Shown piece after piece: positions 24,554-35,912 of a DNA stretch of 64,000 nucleotides. The notes under the pieces are model-generated. The model was not told the origin of the DNA. It ran no database searches and was given only the letters and a program-made list of their open reading frames with translations. The stretch's first letter is position 1. Every line of letters starts with the position of its first letter. The position numbers and the translations under genes were made by a program. The DNA is from Atherix ibis (lineage: Eukaryota; Arthropoda; Insecta; Diptera; Athericidae). The stretch lies in NCBI GenBank assembly GCA_958298945.1, contig OY282606.1:53705920-53769919 (forward strand), read 5' to 3'.

Positions 24554-25309
24554 ATGAGGTCTGTTCAAAAAGTATCACGAATTTTGAATTTCCGCGGTTA
24601 CGTATATTCGATTTTCGTTTTTTTTTGTGGACAAAAATCGAAGACGAGCCAAAACACGTGTAAGGAAAGCAGCTGTCAAAAATTAACTGAACATTCAAAA
24701 TGGCGTTATGTTGGTACTCATGTCTCTCACTTATGCCGACAAGTTCGGCCATTTTGAATGTTTAGTTAATTTTTGACAGCTGCTTTCCTTACACGTGTTT
24801 TGGCTCGTCTTCGATTTTTGCCCATTTTCAACCAAAAGTAGCATCGCATTAACATAGCTAAGGAGCTGTTGGACTCTGTCGGCGATGACCCACATTTGCT
24901 CTAGAGGGTCATAACTGGTGACGAATCATTGGTCTATGGTTATGACGTGGAAACCAAAGCTCAATCATCCCAATGGAGGCTGCCGCACGAGCCAAGACCG
25001 AAAAAAGGGCGCCAAGTTCGGTTGAATGTGAAGGTTTTGCTTACAGTTTTCTTCGGTTGCAGGGACGTGGTGCATCATGTGTTCTTCCCACAAGGTAAAA
25101 CGGTCAATAAGGAATATTAACTAAAAGTTATGCAAAAGTTGTGCGAATCAATCCGCCAGAAACGCCCGGATTTGTGGAAGAACAAAACTTGCCTTTTGCA
25201 CTATGATAACGCCCCTACTCACGCATCGTTGCTTGTCCGCAAATTTTTGGCCAAAAACAACACACTAATAGTGCCGCAGCTACCATATTCTCTAGATCAG
25301 GTACCCTGT
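24554..25309 (+). mobile_element. family A mariner, N-terminally deleted, copy 4, 3' truncated
   Basis: It begins after TA (24,552-24,553) with TGAGGTCTGTTCAAAAAGTA. The leader contains an extra 72-bp inverted duplication (24,632-24,703 against 24,749-24,820). Coding sequence then starts mid-protein, as in copy 2, and continues to the block before CDFFLF, where it stops at 25,309 in a hairpin joined to unrelated RT sequence. The right terminus is absent. Confidence 0.88.
24840..25309 (+). pseudogene. mariner transposase catalytic part (family A)
   Basis: Readable are VITGDESLVYGYDVETKAQS (first aspartate), QWRLPHEPRPKKGRQVRLNV, VFFPQGKTVNKEY, DLWKNKTCLLHYDNAPTHAS (second aspartate) and LAKNNTLIVPQLPYSLDQ. 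The sequence ends before the third aspartate. One TAA interrupts after NKEY. The DNA-binding domain and the last catalytic residue are both missing, so it is a non-autonomous remnant. Confidence 0.88.
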
Positions 25310-25350
25310 AGGGAGGCATGGTCTAATTGATTAGACCATGCCTCCCTACA

Positions 25351-25640
25351 TGAAGATGGACGATGATATCCTGGATCGCTACCACGATCGCTCGATTGTG
25401 GATGAAATTATGCTCAATATGCTGCTATCAGCTTCCATAATGATGAGGAAGATCCTGCTCAGAAAGTCTACAGTGGATCCATTGTATGGTCTCAAAAAAC
25501 GAGGTAGGCCCTGTCTTCAATGGAGCAATGGCTTTAGCCACGATACTAAAAATATGCTGAGAGTGTTAAACTGGAAAACCACATCGCGGAGTTCTTTAAC
25601 TCAACAGGCCTAGATCGGACTTCCGGTTGTCGCACCGTTT
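25351..25640 (+). pseudogene. retrotransposon endonuclease/RT C-terminal fragment
   Basis: The plus-strand frame gives MDDDILDRYHDRSIVDEIML, then KILLRKSTVDPLYGLKKRGR followed by PCLQWSNGFSHDTKNMLRVL and NWKTTSR. The last part matches the common C-terminal block of insect endonuclease-reverse transcriptases (R.GRP..RW.D.v..D...lgv.nW...A.dR..W). The relic at 45,880-46,340 is the same family on the other strand (YGPRRHGRLCFQ, then DGISQDAKNMLGVLNCKTAA). It is a 3' scrap with no RT core. Confidence 0.7.
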
Positions 25641-26599
25641 TAAATAATGAGCTTATTACCTTGAAAATTAGATCTTATTTCAACAATATATTCATTAAAT
25701 TTATTTAAGTGGCTTATATTAGGTAGCAATATATCAAAAAAAGAAGAATTATATTATTCCTCTGAAATAATATAAGTAATATTATTTTGTAGATTTAGTT
25801 ACTCTCAATAAAAATGATCATATCAGCGGTTTTTATAAGAGGTTTTCAAAGAAAACTCCTCTATTGTGGCCATATTTGAAATGTAAAAATCTTCCGTCAT
25901 TGTCATTTAATAATATTTCTAATTGATACATATGGAGAAAGTGCATTTCCTTCTTAATTAAAACTGCAATTTCATATAAATTACAATAGAAAAAGCCTAC
26001 TAACCCAAATAACTTCTTATAATTTATCATTTTCACCATTTATTTATTGCTTATGCATCAACGCTTTAAATATATTTCTCTTAATATCAAATAAGTTCAC
26101 AAAATATAAAAGAAAATATATTGGGATTAGCCGTTTTAAATCACTTAAAACTAGTAACTTGATTTACCAAATTAAATGACTAACTTCATATTACTTACTT
26201 TATTTTGACCTGCGTAAGGTACATCAATTACTCTGATATCTACCATGCATAAAATATTACCTGAAAGTAATATAGTAAACTCGATAATCATGTTCATAGG
26301 TATCAAATTTATTATCGTTTCAAAAATGTACATCGAAAATAGTTCAACCTTTTTCAAGTATCGACAACTACAAAACAATACCTTGCCGATTTTAATTAAT
26401 ATTAAGTGTTATGGATTTGTTCAAAGAGAACAGGAGTAATATCCATTGAAGTTTCTTCTGGTCTCCTTGAACAAATCCCATTATCAGCGATAATTAAGTC
26501 TTCAATTGGTGCTTTTTTTAAATGAAGCAGATTAATGCTACCAAACCAGGATATTGAGATAATTGTAAATATGTAAATCTTTTCATAACGATACATAGT
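25641..26599. other. AT-rich interval, no gene recognised
   Basis: Several 60-70-codon open frames overlap on both strands; none has a recognisable motif. Confidence 0.45.
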
Positions 26600-26900
26600 C
26601 ACATCACGGCTATTACGAACTTAAAACGGAGCATCGATAATTTTCTAGAAGAAGAATCGATAGAGTCCCAGAGTTCTAGTCCGTATGTCCAAATTGGTTT
26701 CAATGACATGTTGTATAAAAATACTTTACTATCTGTAGTTAGTATAGAAATTATGTTAAGATACAGTTATATATTTATTTGCAGTCTTTTTGAGTCTTGT
26801 CTATAAATATCGTGTCAAACGTTTATCTAAGATCAGTCCTAGGTCTTGAACTTTAGTGTCTTATGATATTTCACTGACAATAAGTAGCTTTTTTTAGTTA
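26600..26900 (-). pseudogene. jockey-clade RT C-terminal fragment (second family)
   Basis: The minus strand reads LTTDSKVFLYNMSLKPIWTY followed by GLELWDSIDSSSRKLSMLRF. This is the nKlllYk.i.KPiWtYGi.LWG block of jockey elements. It differs from the family at 27,221-28,133, which has the same block as IKPIWTYGIELSGSMKRYN. It is 5' and 3' truncated. Confidence 0.65.
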
Positions 26901-27220
26901 AAGAAAAGATTCTTTGGAATTTCAAAACTCGATTAAAATTTTGATAAATATCTACAATTACAGTGGCATAAAATATTTTCTTTCTAAAGTGGATGATAAA
27001 GAATAGTCACTCCATGACACTGCTGATTATAATAGTATTGGATACGGATATTAAATTAATGATTAGGAATTAATTTTAAGATTTTGGGCGAAGATTTAAG
27101 TAGAAAATATCAGCTTCGTCAGAGATTTGTGATGAGAATGGAAAAAGAAAAAAAAATGTGTTTCTGTTACTAGAAATTTTATGAATTATTTTAAATTTTC
27201 AACGGATTGGGCTAATCAAT

Positions 27221-28133
27221 TTTTTTTTGTTTTTATCTGCAATTACAATTTTATTGATTTACATACCATTTTAATTACACCAATCGGCGTTTCTCCAACT
27301 AATGAAAGTTAGATTCCCCTAGAAAATCTCTACGCCATTGTCTCTTAAGTCTCTGATGAGTGTTTCCAGGGAGGGTAGACAAGACAATTGTCTCACAACT
27401 GGATTATGATGATAGGGTAAACGGGAGTGAAATTTTTGATAGCGGGAAATGCACAGGTCCTGAACAAAGGGAACATTTAGATCACGATGTATTACGTTGT
27501 TAGTAACATAAAAGGGGGCATCAACAATTTTACGGAGGATCTTCGATTGTAACGGCTGGACGCGATAGGCATTGTAACGTTTCATTGAACCCGAAAGTTC
27601 AATTCCATATGTCCAAATAGGTTTCATAATTGTATTGAAGATTAGAAGTTTACTTTTGATTGTTAGCTTCAAGCGTTTGCCAAGTAGTCTAAAAAGTTGT
27701 CAGTAACGTCTATTGGCTTCAAGTTTTTTTAGTCTAGTATGTAGGTTTCATGTTAATGTGGAATCATATTGCTATTAAGATATGAAAGGGTAGGTTTTCC
27801 TTGACAAAATGTGAAAGTTATGTGAGCACTCTTCTGTTCATTTACCTTCACTATCCATCTCTTAAACATTAATTGAAGGTTGTGTATATGGAATTGTAAA
27901 TTGTTGGAAGCTACAATATGTCAGGATTTGTATGGGTAGTAAGTATGGCCGTATCGTCTGTATAAGTAACAATGATATATAAGGTAGAACCAAGGATACT
28001 GCTTTATGGGACTACGGCTAGAAAAGGGTATATTTCCGAGGATATCAAAAGCTTGGGAAATATTTAAAAATACTCCTGGACAATACTCTTTCCTCTCAAG
28101 AGGTGTTAAACAATTTAAATCATTTCTGGACAA
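27221..28133 (-). pseudogene. jockey-clade RT 3' region, decayed
   Basis: On the minus strand, LERKEYCPGVFLNISQAFDI (28,040-28,110) is the AFD block. It is followed, after a deletion, by a TDDTA catalytic-box remnant (27,947-27,968, first residue altered) and an open 117-codon stretch from 27,672. That stretch reads LTIKSKLLIFNTIMKPIWTY, QSKILRKIVDAPFYVTNNVI and HRDLNVPFVQDLCISRYQKF, to NGVEIF. The 3' end is the shared TGTAATTGCAGATAAAA tail. Frameshifts and stops mean no active RT. Confidence 0.82.
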
Positions 28134-28996
28134 CTTAAATATCCACTATTAAAATAATATTATAAAAATGAAATAAGTTAAATACATTTTTTTTAAATCT
28201 TTATGAATACTTTTAGATAATTAACATAATAAATGATACTGGAAACTTAAAAAGAAGTTAACCCCTATTGACTACTGCAAACTTTACTAAAAGCTTTCTA
28301 GTACCTATTATAAAACCGTTACTGAATTACTTATGATAAATACTGAAGCAATATTAATTTTAAAAAAGAATCAAACGAGTAATATCGAATCAGCAAGCTA
28401 GCTCCAAAAATTCTCTTATTATTGAAACAAATTCATAATAAAAGCTTTTTTGGTACTCAAAGAAAAACTTCAAGAGTAAAAAATAAGAAATATAAAACAA
28501 AATACCTTTTGCTATTGTTAAAAGAACTTCAAAGACAAAAATAGTTGAAATATCTCTTCAGAGTATCCTGTTTATACTTAAGAAGTAACATTTCTGGAAG
28601 TCAACTATGTGCACTTTATAGACAGCAGCTGATCTCTAGCGAGTTTATTATTAATCAGTGAATTAAATGTTAGGAACTTAAAAAATAAACTTTTCAAAAC
28701 AATTTCTCAAAAAAAAAAATTAAAGGAGCCATACGCTTTTATCGATTGTAATAATAATTCTTATAGTAACCGCCTTCCTATTATTTTTACCACCAGATCC
28801 ACGAAAATGAAATTATTATACGATATTTTTTGTAATTTTATTAAACTAAAAATTAAAAAGGAAATATTGGGAAATTTCCATAGCATTGCTTTAAAATTTC
28901 ATAAAGCAAATGATAGGATATTTTGTACTAATTTATTTCGATATTTTATATACGTAAATATTACAAAAGTCTTTCAAGATTTAAAACATACAGATA
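28134..28996. other. AT-rich interval, no gene recognised
   Basis: One 75-codon open frame at 28,807-29,034 overlaps the mariner end at 28,999 and has no family resemblance. Confidence 0.45.
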
Positions 28997-28998
28997 TA

Positions 28999-30009
28999 GG
29001 GTTTTCCAATAATAGTGATATGATTTCTAGGTGACGTTTCGGCCATTTGTAACATACCATTATCTGTCTTTTTTTTCATTATATTTAGTAAAGTTTACAA
29101 TTTGATCGTGGAGAGATATACGCAAGAACAACGTTTATAAATTATTCAATTTTATTATCAGAATAATCGTTTTCCAATTGCAACTTTTCGTGCGCTTTTG
29201 CCATTCTATGGTCGTCGTCGAGTTGTTCAAAATTTCGAGCGTATATTTTTTTTACATAATGTTCAAGTGCCAATAAGACAAAGAACCGCTGGAAGTAATG
29301 AAAATATTGCTGCCGCTCAGGCAAGTATTGCTGAAGACCACAATTTGTCGATTCCAAGAAGTTCTCAAGAATTGGGACTATCTCAAACCACAACCTGGCG
29401 GATTTTGAAAAAGGATTTGTGCTTGCATCCATATAAAATTGTTATCACTCAAGAACTGAAAGAACATCGTGAATTTGCTGACTTTGTCTTGGAACAACTT
29501 GAAAACGATAACGATTTTTTTAAGAAAATCATCTTCTCCGATGAGGCTCACTTTCATCTGAGTGGAGCGGTAAAAAAACAAAACTGTCGATTCTGGTGCG
29601 AAGAAAATCGGGGCTACATGCCACACAGCACGTGTAACAAGCGAATTATTGCGAGAAAAGTTTGGAGATTCGATTATTTCAAGAAATTGTGACATTGAAT
29701 GGCCTCAAAGAAGTGGTGATTAGACTATTTCTTGTGGGGTTATTTGAAGTCATTGATCTTTAGCAATAAAGCTCTTCAAGCTTTAGAAGTCAATATTGAA
29801 CGTGCTACTCATGACATACGACTTGATTTATTGGAAAAAGTGCTCGAAAATTGGGTTCATCGAATTCGTTCCTGCAAAAGAAGTCGTGGAGACCATTTGA
29901 ATGGCGTTTTATTCAGAACTTAATTGTATCGATTGTACTTCACATTAAATAAAAAACATTCAAATTTTCTTAACAATTAGTGTGTTTTCGAACTTTTATT
30001 CGAAAACAC
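28999..30009 (+). mobile_element. DD41D mariner (family E), copy 1, internally deleted
   Basis: It starts after TA (28,997-28,998) with GGGTTTTCCAATAATAGTGA and ends near ATTCGAAAACAC at 30,009, a mutated match to the right end of the copy at 57,171-58,383. It is about 200 bp shorter than that copy, because GAAAATC is joined directly to GGGGCTACATGCC (near 29,610). This removes the stretch containing the second catalytic aspartate. Confidence 0.88.
29110..29923 (+). pseudogene. DD41D-type mariner transposase (family E), broken
   Basis: The frame opens as ERYTQEQRL and IIQFYYQNNRFPIATFRALL. It continues through RSSQELGLSQTTTWRILKKD (helix-turn-helix) and KIVITQELKEHREFADFVLE to FFKKIIFSDEAHFHLSG (first catalytic D), KKQNCRFWCEEN. 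After the deletion near 29,610 it resumes in another frame with IERATHDIRLDLLEKVLENW and RSCKRSRGDHLNGVLF. One TAA lies in the N-terminal part. The expected start ATG reads GTG near 29,108. Confidence 0.88.
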
Positions 30010-30654
30010 TTTATAAACGTGACATTATAAAGAAATTTTCTCTAAGTTCTTAATTTGTCGGTTGAAGAGTATACAATTCGCATTGATTATTTATTGCATA
30101 GATGTTGTTTGGTACTAGAAGTTAAGGGACATTCCGGAATTATAGATGCAGCTGTGGGAGGGATTGTTAGGATAAAAATTCTAATTCACATAAAGTAATA
30201 CAATATCTTAGAAGAATGTTAAACTGATGGTACTCAATTGCTGCAAGGCATCTGCAATCGTTTTATCCGCATTTGTGAACGCGATTCACTGCTTAATAAT
30301 TATTAATATAATCAATTTTTATGATAATTATTTTATGGCAACATTAGATCAAAATAGATTGGAACGCCGTCTAATTCTATAAACTATAGCCAGCACATAA
30401 AACTAAACACGTTGATCGAAACTATTTATATCTGAACTACTTAAAAGTTTCTTTGTTTATATGCAAGGTCCCTTAAAAATGAGCCTAGGGGAGATCTACG
30501 AAGGAACTCTACTCGTAAAAAAATTCCAAGATTCCGAAGATTCGCTCAATATAGGTGAAATAGTTAGAAGAACGCCACAAATTAGCGGAACGGACTGTGT
30601 GCCCAGAATTTCGGTAAAGATGTTAATTACACTGGATTTTCGATACTGTTTGCA
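30010..30654. other. interval without assignable gene
   Basis: No motif identified; moderately AT-rich. Confidence 0.4.
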
Positions 30655-30757
30655 GTTTTGTTAGTGGGTGAAGCAAATTAAGAATAGCTGTAACCACAGG
30701 ACAGCGGAAAGTTTCTCTAGCCAACTGATCAGCATGTTCATTAGCCATAATCCACAT
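30655..30757 (-). pseudogene. non-LTR retrotransposon RNase H fragment
   Basis: The minus-strand frame WIMANEHADQLARETFRCPV followed by VTAILNLLHP matches the late RNase H block of I/R1-like elements (GI.GNE.AD.LAR). The match stops at the TA where the family A mariner copy 5 begins. This suggests the mariner inserted into, or was joined to, this older relic. Confidence 0.55.
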
Positions 30758-30758
30758 A

Positions 30759-31090
30759 CGATGTAAAATCAAAAAGTATCGCGAATTTTTAATTTCCGTG
30801 GGTTACGTATGTTCTATTTTTGATTTTTTGTGGCGTTATATTGGTACTCATGTCTCTCACGTACGCCGACAAGTTCGGCCATTTTGAATGTTCAGTTAAT
30901 TTTTGACAGCTGCTCTGCTTGCACGTGTTTTGGCTCGTCTTCGATTTTTCCCCATTCCAAAAAATAGATAAAAGAATCTGTATCAAATTTTGTGTGAAAA
31001 ATAAAATGAATTGCGTGGACGCATTCCAAATGTTGACTGCGGTTTATGGTGAAGCTACCTTTGACCGAAGTAACGTTTATCGGTGGTAGA
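30759..31090 (+). mobile_element. family A mariner, copy 5, 5' fragment
   Basis: It begins at TA (30,757-30,758) with a mutated terminus and then CAAAAAGTATCGCGAATTTT. The complete leader follows, then coding sequence from the start region (AAAATAGATAAAAGAATCTG, where the start ATG is ATA) through INCVDAFQ-like codons and VYGEATFDRSNVYRW to about 31,090, where similarity ends abruptly. It has no catalytic region. It carries the N-terminal segment absent in copies 1, 2, 4 and 6. Confidence 0.82.
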
Positions 31091-31792
31091 AAATATGGCT
31101 TCCAATCTGGGTGCAGGAGAAAAGTTTGGAAGTAGAGATAGAAAGTAAAAGCATCTGTCTCTAGAGTCACTTTGTCTAACCTTACACTTACTACTAACTA
31201 ATACATTTGGCAATTGGTCTAAAGTTTTTAGCCGAAGGTGGTTCAAGTTGTTACTTTGCTATTGGAATTGCTACGGCCACTTCACAGCAATTTTCTGCGT
31301 GAAGTATCGCTGAAGGCTCTTTAATCATTTTGAAAGCGGTCTTGTTCTTGCTAGGTGAGGTTCTCTTGTATAAAGTAAAAGGAAATTTTAACTCCGCAAG
31401 TGATACTGGATGCTTTAAGACCAAGCTATAACGGACGACATCGATTAGATATTTTCCTTGAAAGAGTGACTGTTTAAAAGTTTGTGCATTAAGAACAATA
31501 CCCCCTTAAGCTTATAGAAATACCCCTCTAATATAAAAAGAACTCTCTACTAAAAATTTTACATGCAAAGAAAATTCTTTTAGTGCATCCAACATATTCT
31601 TTAAATTTTGCTCAATATAACTATTACTTATTCTATTGAAGCATAAATAATAAAATTACGATGATAGAAATTTTCGTTGTTGGGCATAACTGATCCATCG
31701 TTTTTTATAAATCAACCATAGCCATTTTTTTTAAATAGTGTAACATAATTACTTTTTCAGATAACATGTCATGGAACAAAATTTTTTTTCAG
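31091..31792. other. interval without assignable gene
   Basis: Nothing recognised on either strand. Confidence 0.4.
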
Positions 31793-31796
31793 TTTT

Positions 31797-33180
31797 TTTT
31801 TATTTTATCTGCAACTACAATTTTATTGTAATAAGCAGATTTATATAACATTTTAATTTACAATCTTATGCCTCATGAAGTTGGAGTAAACACCCGTCGG
31901 AGTTTCTTTAACTAACGGAAGAAAATCTCTAGGGCATTGTCTCTTAAGTCTCCGATGAGTGTTTCCGGGGAGGCCAGTACAGGACAATTATAATGATAGG
32001 ATAAACGGGAGTGAAATTTGTCATAGCGGGAAATGCACAGGCCTTGAATAAAGGGAACATTTAGACCACGATGTATTGTTACGAATATGAAAGGGGGCAT
32101 CAACAATTTTACGGAGGATCTTGGATTGTAAGGCCTAGACGCGATAGAAATTGGAATTTTTCGATGAACCCCAAAGTTCAATTCCATACATTTGAGCGTT
32201 TGTCAAGTAGTCTAAGAAGTTGTAGGTAACGTCTATTAGCTCCCAGTCTTTTTAGTTTAGTATGTAGGTTCAATGTTAATCTCTTGTCCAGGTAAAGTAT
32301 CATATGAGATTGTAAATTATTGGAAGCTATGTCAGGATTTGCATGGGTAGCAATTATGGCCGTTTCATCTGCATAAGTAGCAATGATGGTATTAAGATCA
32401 GTATAAATATTAGATAAAGTGGGACCAATGATACTGCCTTGTGGGACTCCGGCTAGAGTAGGATATATTTCCGAGGATTCTGAGTTAATTACAGCTTGGA
32501 AATGACGTTGGTCATAAGGTAGTATGTTGAAGGAAGAAAGCTCTTGACTTTCCCGAGGAGTCTAGGATACCACACATGATCAAAAGCTTGGGAGATGTCT
32601 ATAAATAATCCTGGGCAATACTCTTTCCTCTCAAGAGAGGATGCAATATTATCAACAATGCGATAGCATTGATGGATAGTGGAGTGTTCAAATCGGAAGC
32701 CAAATTGGTGATCAGGAATAATTTTTTAATTAACTAGGACTGGGTAGAGTTGTTTCAATAGGAGTTTTTCAAATATCTTACTTAGTAAGAGGCTGATAGG
32801 TCTATAGGAGGAAGGAGAATTAATAGGTTTATTTGGTCTAGGATTCATTTGAATGACAGAAAATTTCCAGAGTAAGGGATAAATAGGTTGTGCGCAGAAT
32901 TTGCTTCAGGATAGGAGCTGTTATTAGATCATAACAAGGAGCATTTTTATTGTGAAGGCGCAGAATAGTAGATTTAATTTCCAAGGGCCTAAAATTTTTG
33001 GGAGGAAGACTCGTAGGGACTGGGAACATTAGTTCTTTGACGATTTTGTTAGTTTGCGAATTGCCTTCTACATCATCATGTGGAGCAAAAGTATTAACCA
33101 AATGTTTAGCAAATACTTAGGCTTCTTCTTTGTCTGTTTTTGCCCATTTTGTTTCAGTGGGTATGAGAACAAAATTTAAA
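31797..33180 (-). pseudogene. jockey-clade reverse transcriptase, longest relic in window
   Basis: Minus strand, 5' to 3': FAKHLVNTFAPHDDVEGNSQ near 33,060-33,115, RPLEIKSTILRLHNKNAPCY (family consensus L.nkKaPG.D), the YRPISLL block (about 32,790-32,816), HQFGFRFEHST (about 32,679-32,711), ISQAFDHVWYPRLL (about 32,553-32,600), a VPQGSIIGP-like block (32,421-32,454) and a degraded catalytic box near 32,350. The C-terminal YGIELWG and SKILRKIVDAPF blocks follow, then the 3' tail TGTAGTTGCAGATAAAA. This is the order of a jockey ORF2 RT. Multiple stops and frameshifts inactivate it, and the endonuclease and ORF1 are absent (5' truncation typical of target-primed insertion). Confidence 0.87.
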
Positions 33181-35725
33181 TTATATATTTGGTCTACGCT
33201 AATTTCCAAAAACCACTTTTTTCATTCTGCTTTAATTTCCTTATCATTTTTTCATTCTGCTTTAATTACTTCTTTTTTCGTTTAACAAAAAGTTCGGAAA
33301 AAATAGCTAAAAAAGCCATCAGCTATCAAGAACGCGGAAATACCAATACCAGCTTTCGGAAGGAAAAACCAATCATGGACACTGGGCGGCAGTAGTCCTT
33401 TCCTCATCAAACTGCATAAAAAATAAGTTTGGCTCCTCACCAAACTGCATAAAAAACAAGCAGTAGGAAGCTGCAGGGAACTGATCATCTGCTAAGCGAA
33501 GAAAACAACATGTTCTTAAAACCAATGCAATTGTAATTAAAACTTTAAAATATAATAATTATTTTTATATACTTTGTATTTGCATTATTCAAAGAACTTA
33601 AACTACAATATTATACTAAATTTTTAATTTTATGGTATGATTAGCATATTATTTAATAAAAAATTATACTTAAATATAATAAAATTCAGTAAGTATAAAA
33701 TTAAGTCTATTAAAACTCCATAATAAATTATAATTTATTTATGCTTATTTACCAGAACAGAAAAAAAATTATTTCTTTATGTCACAAAATTTGATAAAAA
33801 TATAGTAAACAATATAAGCAAATTCCTAGAAAAATATATAAAATTTCATAAATTTTCAAATAAATATTCTAGTTAAATTTTTGATTCAAATATTTTATTG
33901 AAACCTGTCAGAGTATTACTAGCCCATGAAATTCTCTGAATTGAAATAGCTCTTACTAATAATATTCATGTTCGTATAATATGACTGACAATGAAATATG
34001 AAAAAATTTCTTTGAATTGCACTCTATTTAATATTTGAAATGAAATTCGAACCATTCTGATATATATAAAATTGATGAAAACATGATTTTCTAATAAAAC
34101 AGCAATATTCCAAATATCTGCTCTTGACTATAAATAAAAAAAACACACTTGCTTGAATATATTAGCTATAATATAAGTTATATTGAAATACAATATTTGA
34201 TGATCATATATTACTAAAAAAACTAACTGAAAAACTTTCGATTTTCTTAAAGTTAGAATTTTTTTTGATTTTTTCACTACTCAAGTATCACTGTCAGAAA
34301 TTATATCTTATTTTATAAAGTAGACTAAATTTATTGAATTGTCTTTCTAATTTTCTTTATTAAATACATTATATACTTTTCCGTTTTTTTTTATCGATGA
34401 TGATATAGTCTGAACCAGGATCCTGACCTCCCCAAATATATTCTTATGGTATTTCGGTCCAGTAGAAACTGGAACAAATTTCATATATTCTGGGTAGTAT
34501 TTTGCTTTTTATTTTACCCTTAACTAAATATCTGGAGAAATTGGAGTACTCCATACGCTATACATGGTTCCTTATCAAAACCTTAGATGTTTATGTTAGT
34601 GGACACAACTAATTTCGCTACACAACCTTTCTGTATCAAATTTGACATGTCCTTTTCTAACAAGAATGTACTTTAAGAATTTATTTCCGTATTTTCTGTA
34701 CTCGGATAAAATGTCCAATTTTTCCCTTTGCAAAAAATGTTAGGCTTATTCTTATTTCGGCTTATATAAAGTATATACAAATGAAACTTTATTACATAAA
34801 TTTTTATTAATTGTCGAACATATATAATTATTAATATGCTTTTAAGTATGTACCCTTAAGAATTTTTCCCCAAAAATTATTTCTCTAATTTGTTACATTA
34901 AAATAAATTGCAAAAAATTCTTAAATTGCATCGATTTTTTATAATTTAAACATATTTTTAAGGTGTTGTTCAAGTAAAAATTGAGACAGGTAACTATCCT
35001 ATTATGAGCAGGTGGAAAATAAATAGTAATTAAATAGATACTATCATTAATATAATAAGATGTTATAACTATTTGTGAAGTGACGTTTGATAGAAATGTT
35101 AAAACAAAATTAAACCTAACAGGATGAAGTTGGCAATAATATACAAGATGCTCTGAATTCCAATAGATAATCTCTATATTGATATTAGTATTATTAAAAG
35201 TATTCAAAAATAATATTTTTAATAATGAGCGTAGGGAAAAAATAAAAAACGACATTGCACTCAGCAAGATTCTGAAATTTTAGACTAACTATTATTGATT
35301 TAAATGGGTAAAAAAATTATATTTTTCCTGTATCAAATATATAATCATATAACATATATAATAACTTTTAAAATTGTTAGCATAATAGAAGTTCTAAATA
35401 GATACTTAATTATAAAATACATAGTTCGACCGTTGATTCCAAATAATCCTTATTTATTTATTACTGAATGTTATATAATTTCTAATTTAATAACTATAAC
35501 ATATGTATTAATAAAGGATAAATAGAATATCCTACATATAAGACATGATTTTTAATAATAAAAGAAACAGAAAAGATATTTACCGATATTCATGCAGACC
35601 TTCTCAATAAATAGTTTGCGTATAAAAAATTGAAAAACACAAATTTTATTTTCAGAAATATAATTTTTTATTAATAATTGAATTTTTAATCGTCAAAAAA
35701 ATTTAACACAATAAATTTATTTATG

Positions 35726-35795
35726 GAAAAATCCTAAATCATCACTTATAGACTAATTGATAGCTTACTCAATAAGTAATGATTTAGGATTTTTC
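35726..35795. repeat. inverted repeat (hairpin), 24-bp arms
   Basis: The arm at 35,726-35,749 (GAAAAATCCTAAATCATCAC plus TTAT) is the reverse complement of 35,772-35,795 with one mismatch, around a 22-base loop. No protein or flanking target duplication is evident, so it may be a degenerate MITE or a chance hairpin in AT-rich DNA. Confidence 0.6.
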
Positions 35796-35853
35796 TTAAT
35801 AATTTAACTTGTAATTTCTTCTAACATTGCGTCGGTTGGCTACTGTTATCGAG

Positions 35854-35912
35854 GATAAAACCCTGCTTAGTCTTCTGATAAAACCCTGCTAAAGATAAAA
35901 CCCTGCTTAGTC
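35854..35912. repeat. three short direct repeats GATAAAACCCTGCT
   Basis: The 14-base unit occurs three times within 60 bases, twice followed by TAGTC. It sits about 60 bases from the hairpin at 35,726-35,795. Confidence 0.7.

Noticed and set aside
35854..35912. CRISPR-like spaced repeats
   Set aside because: Only three 14-base units with irregular short gaps, in insect-type DNA.
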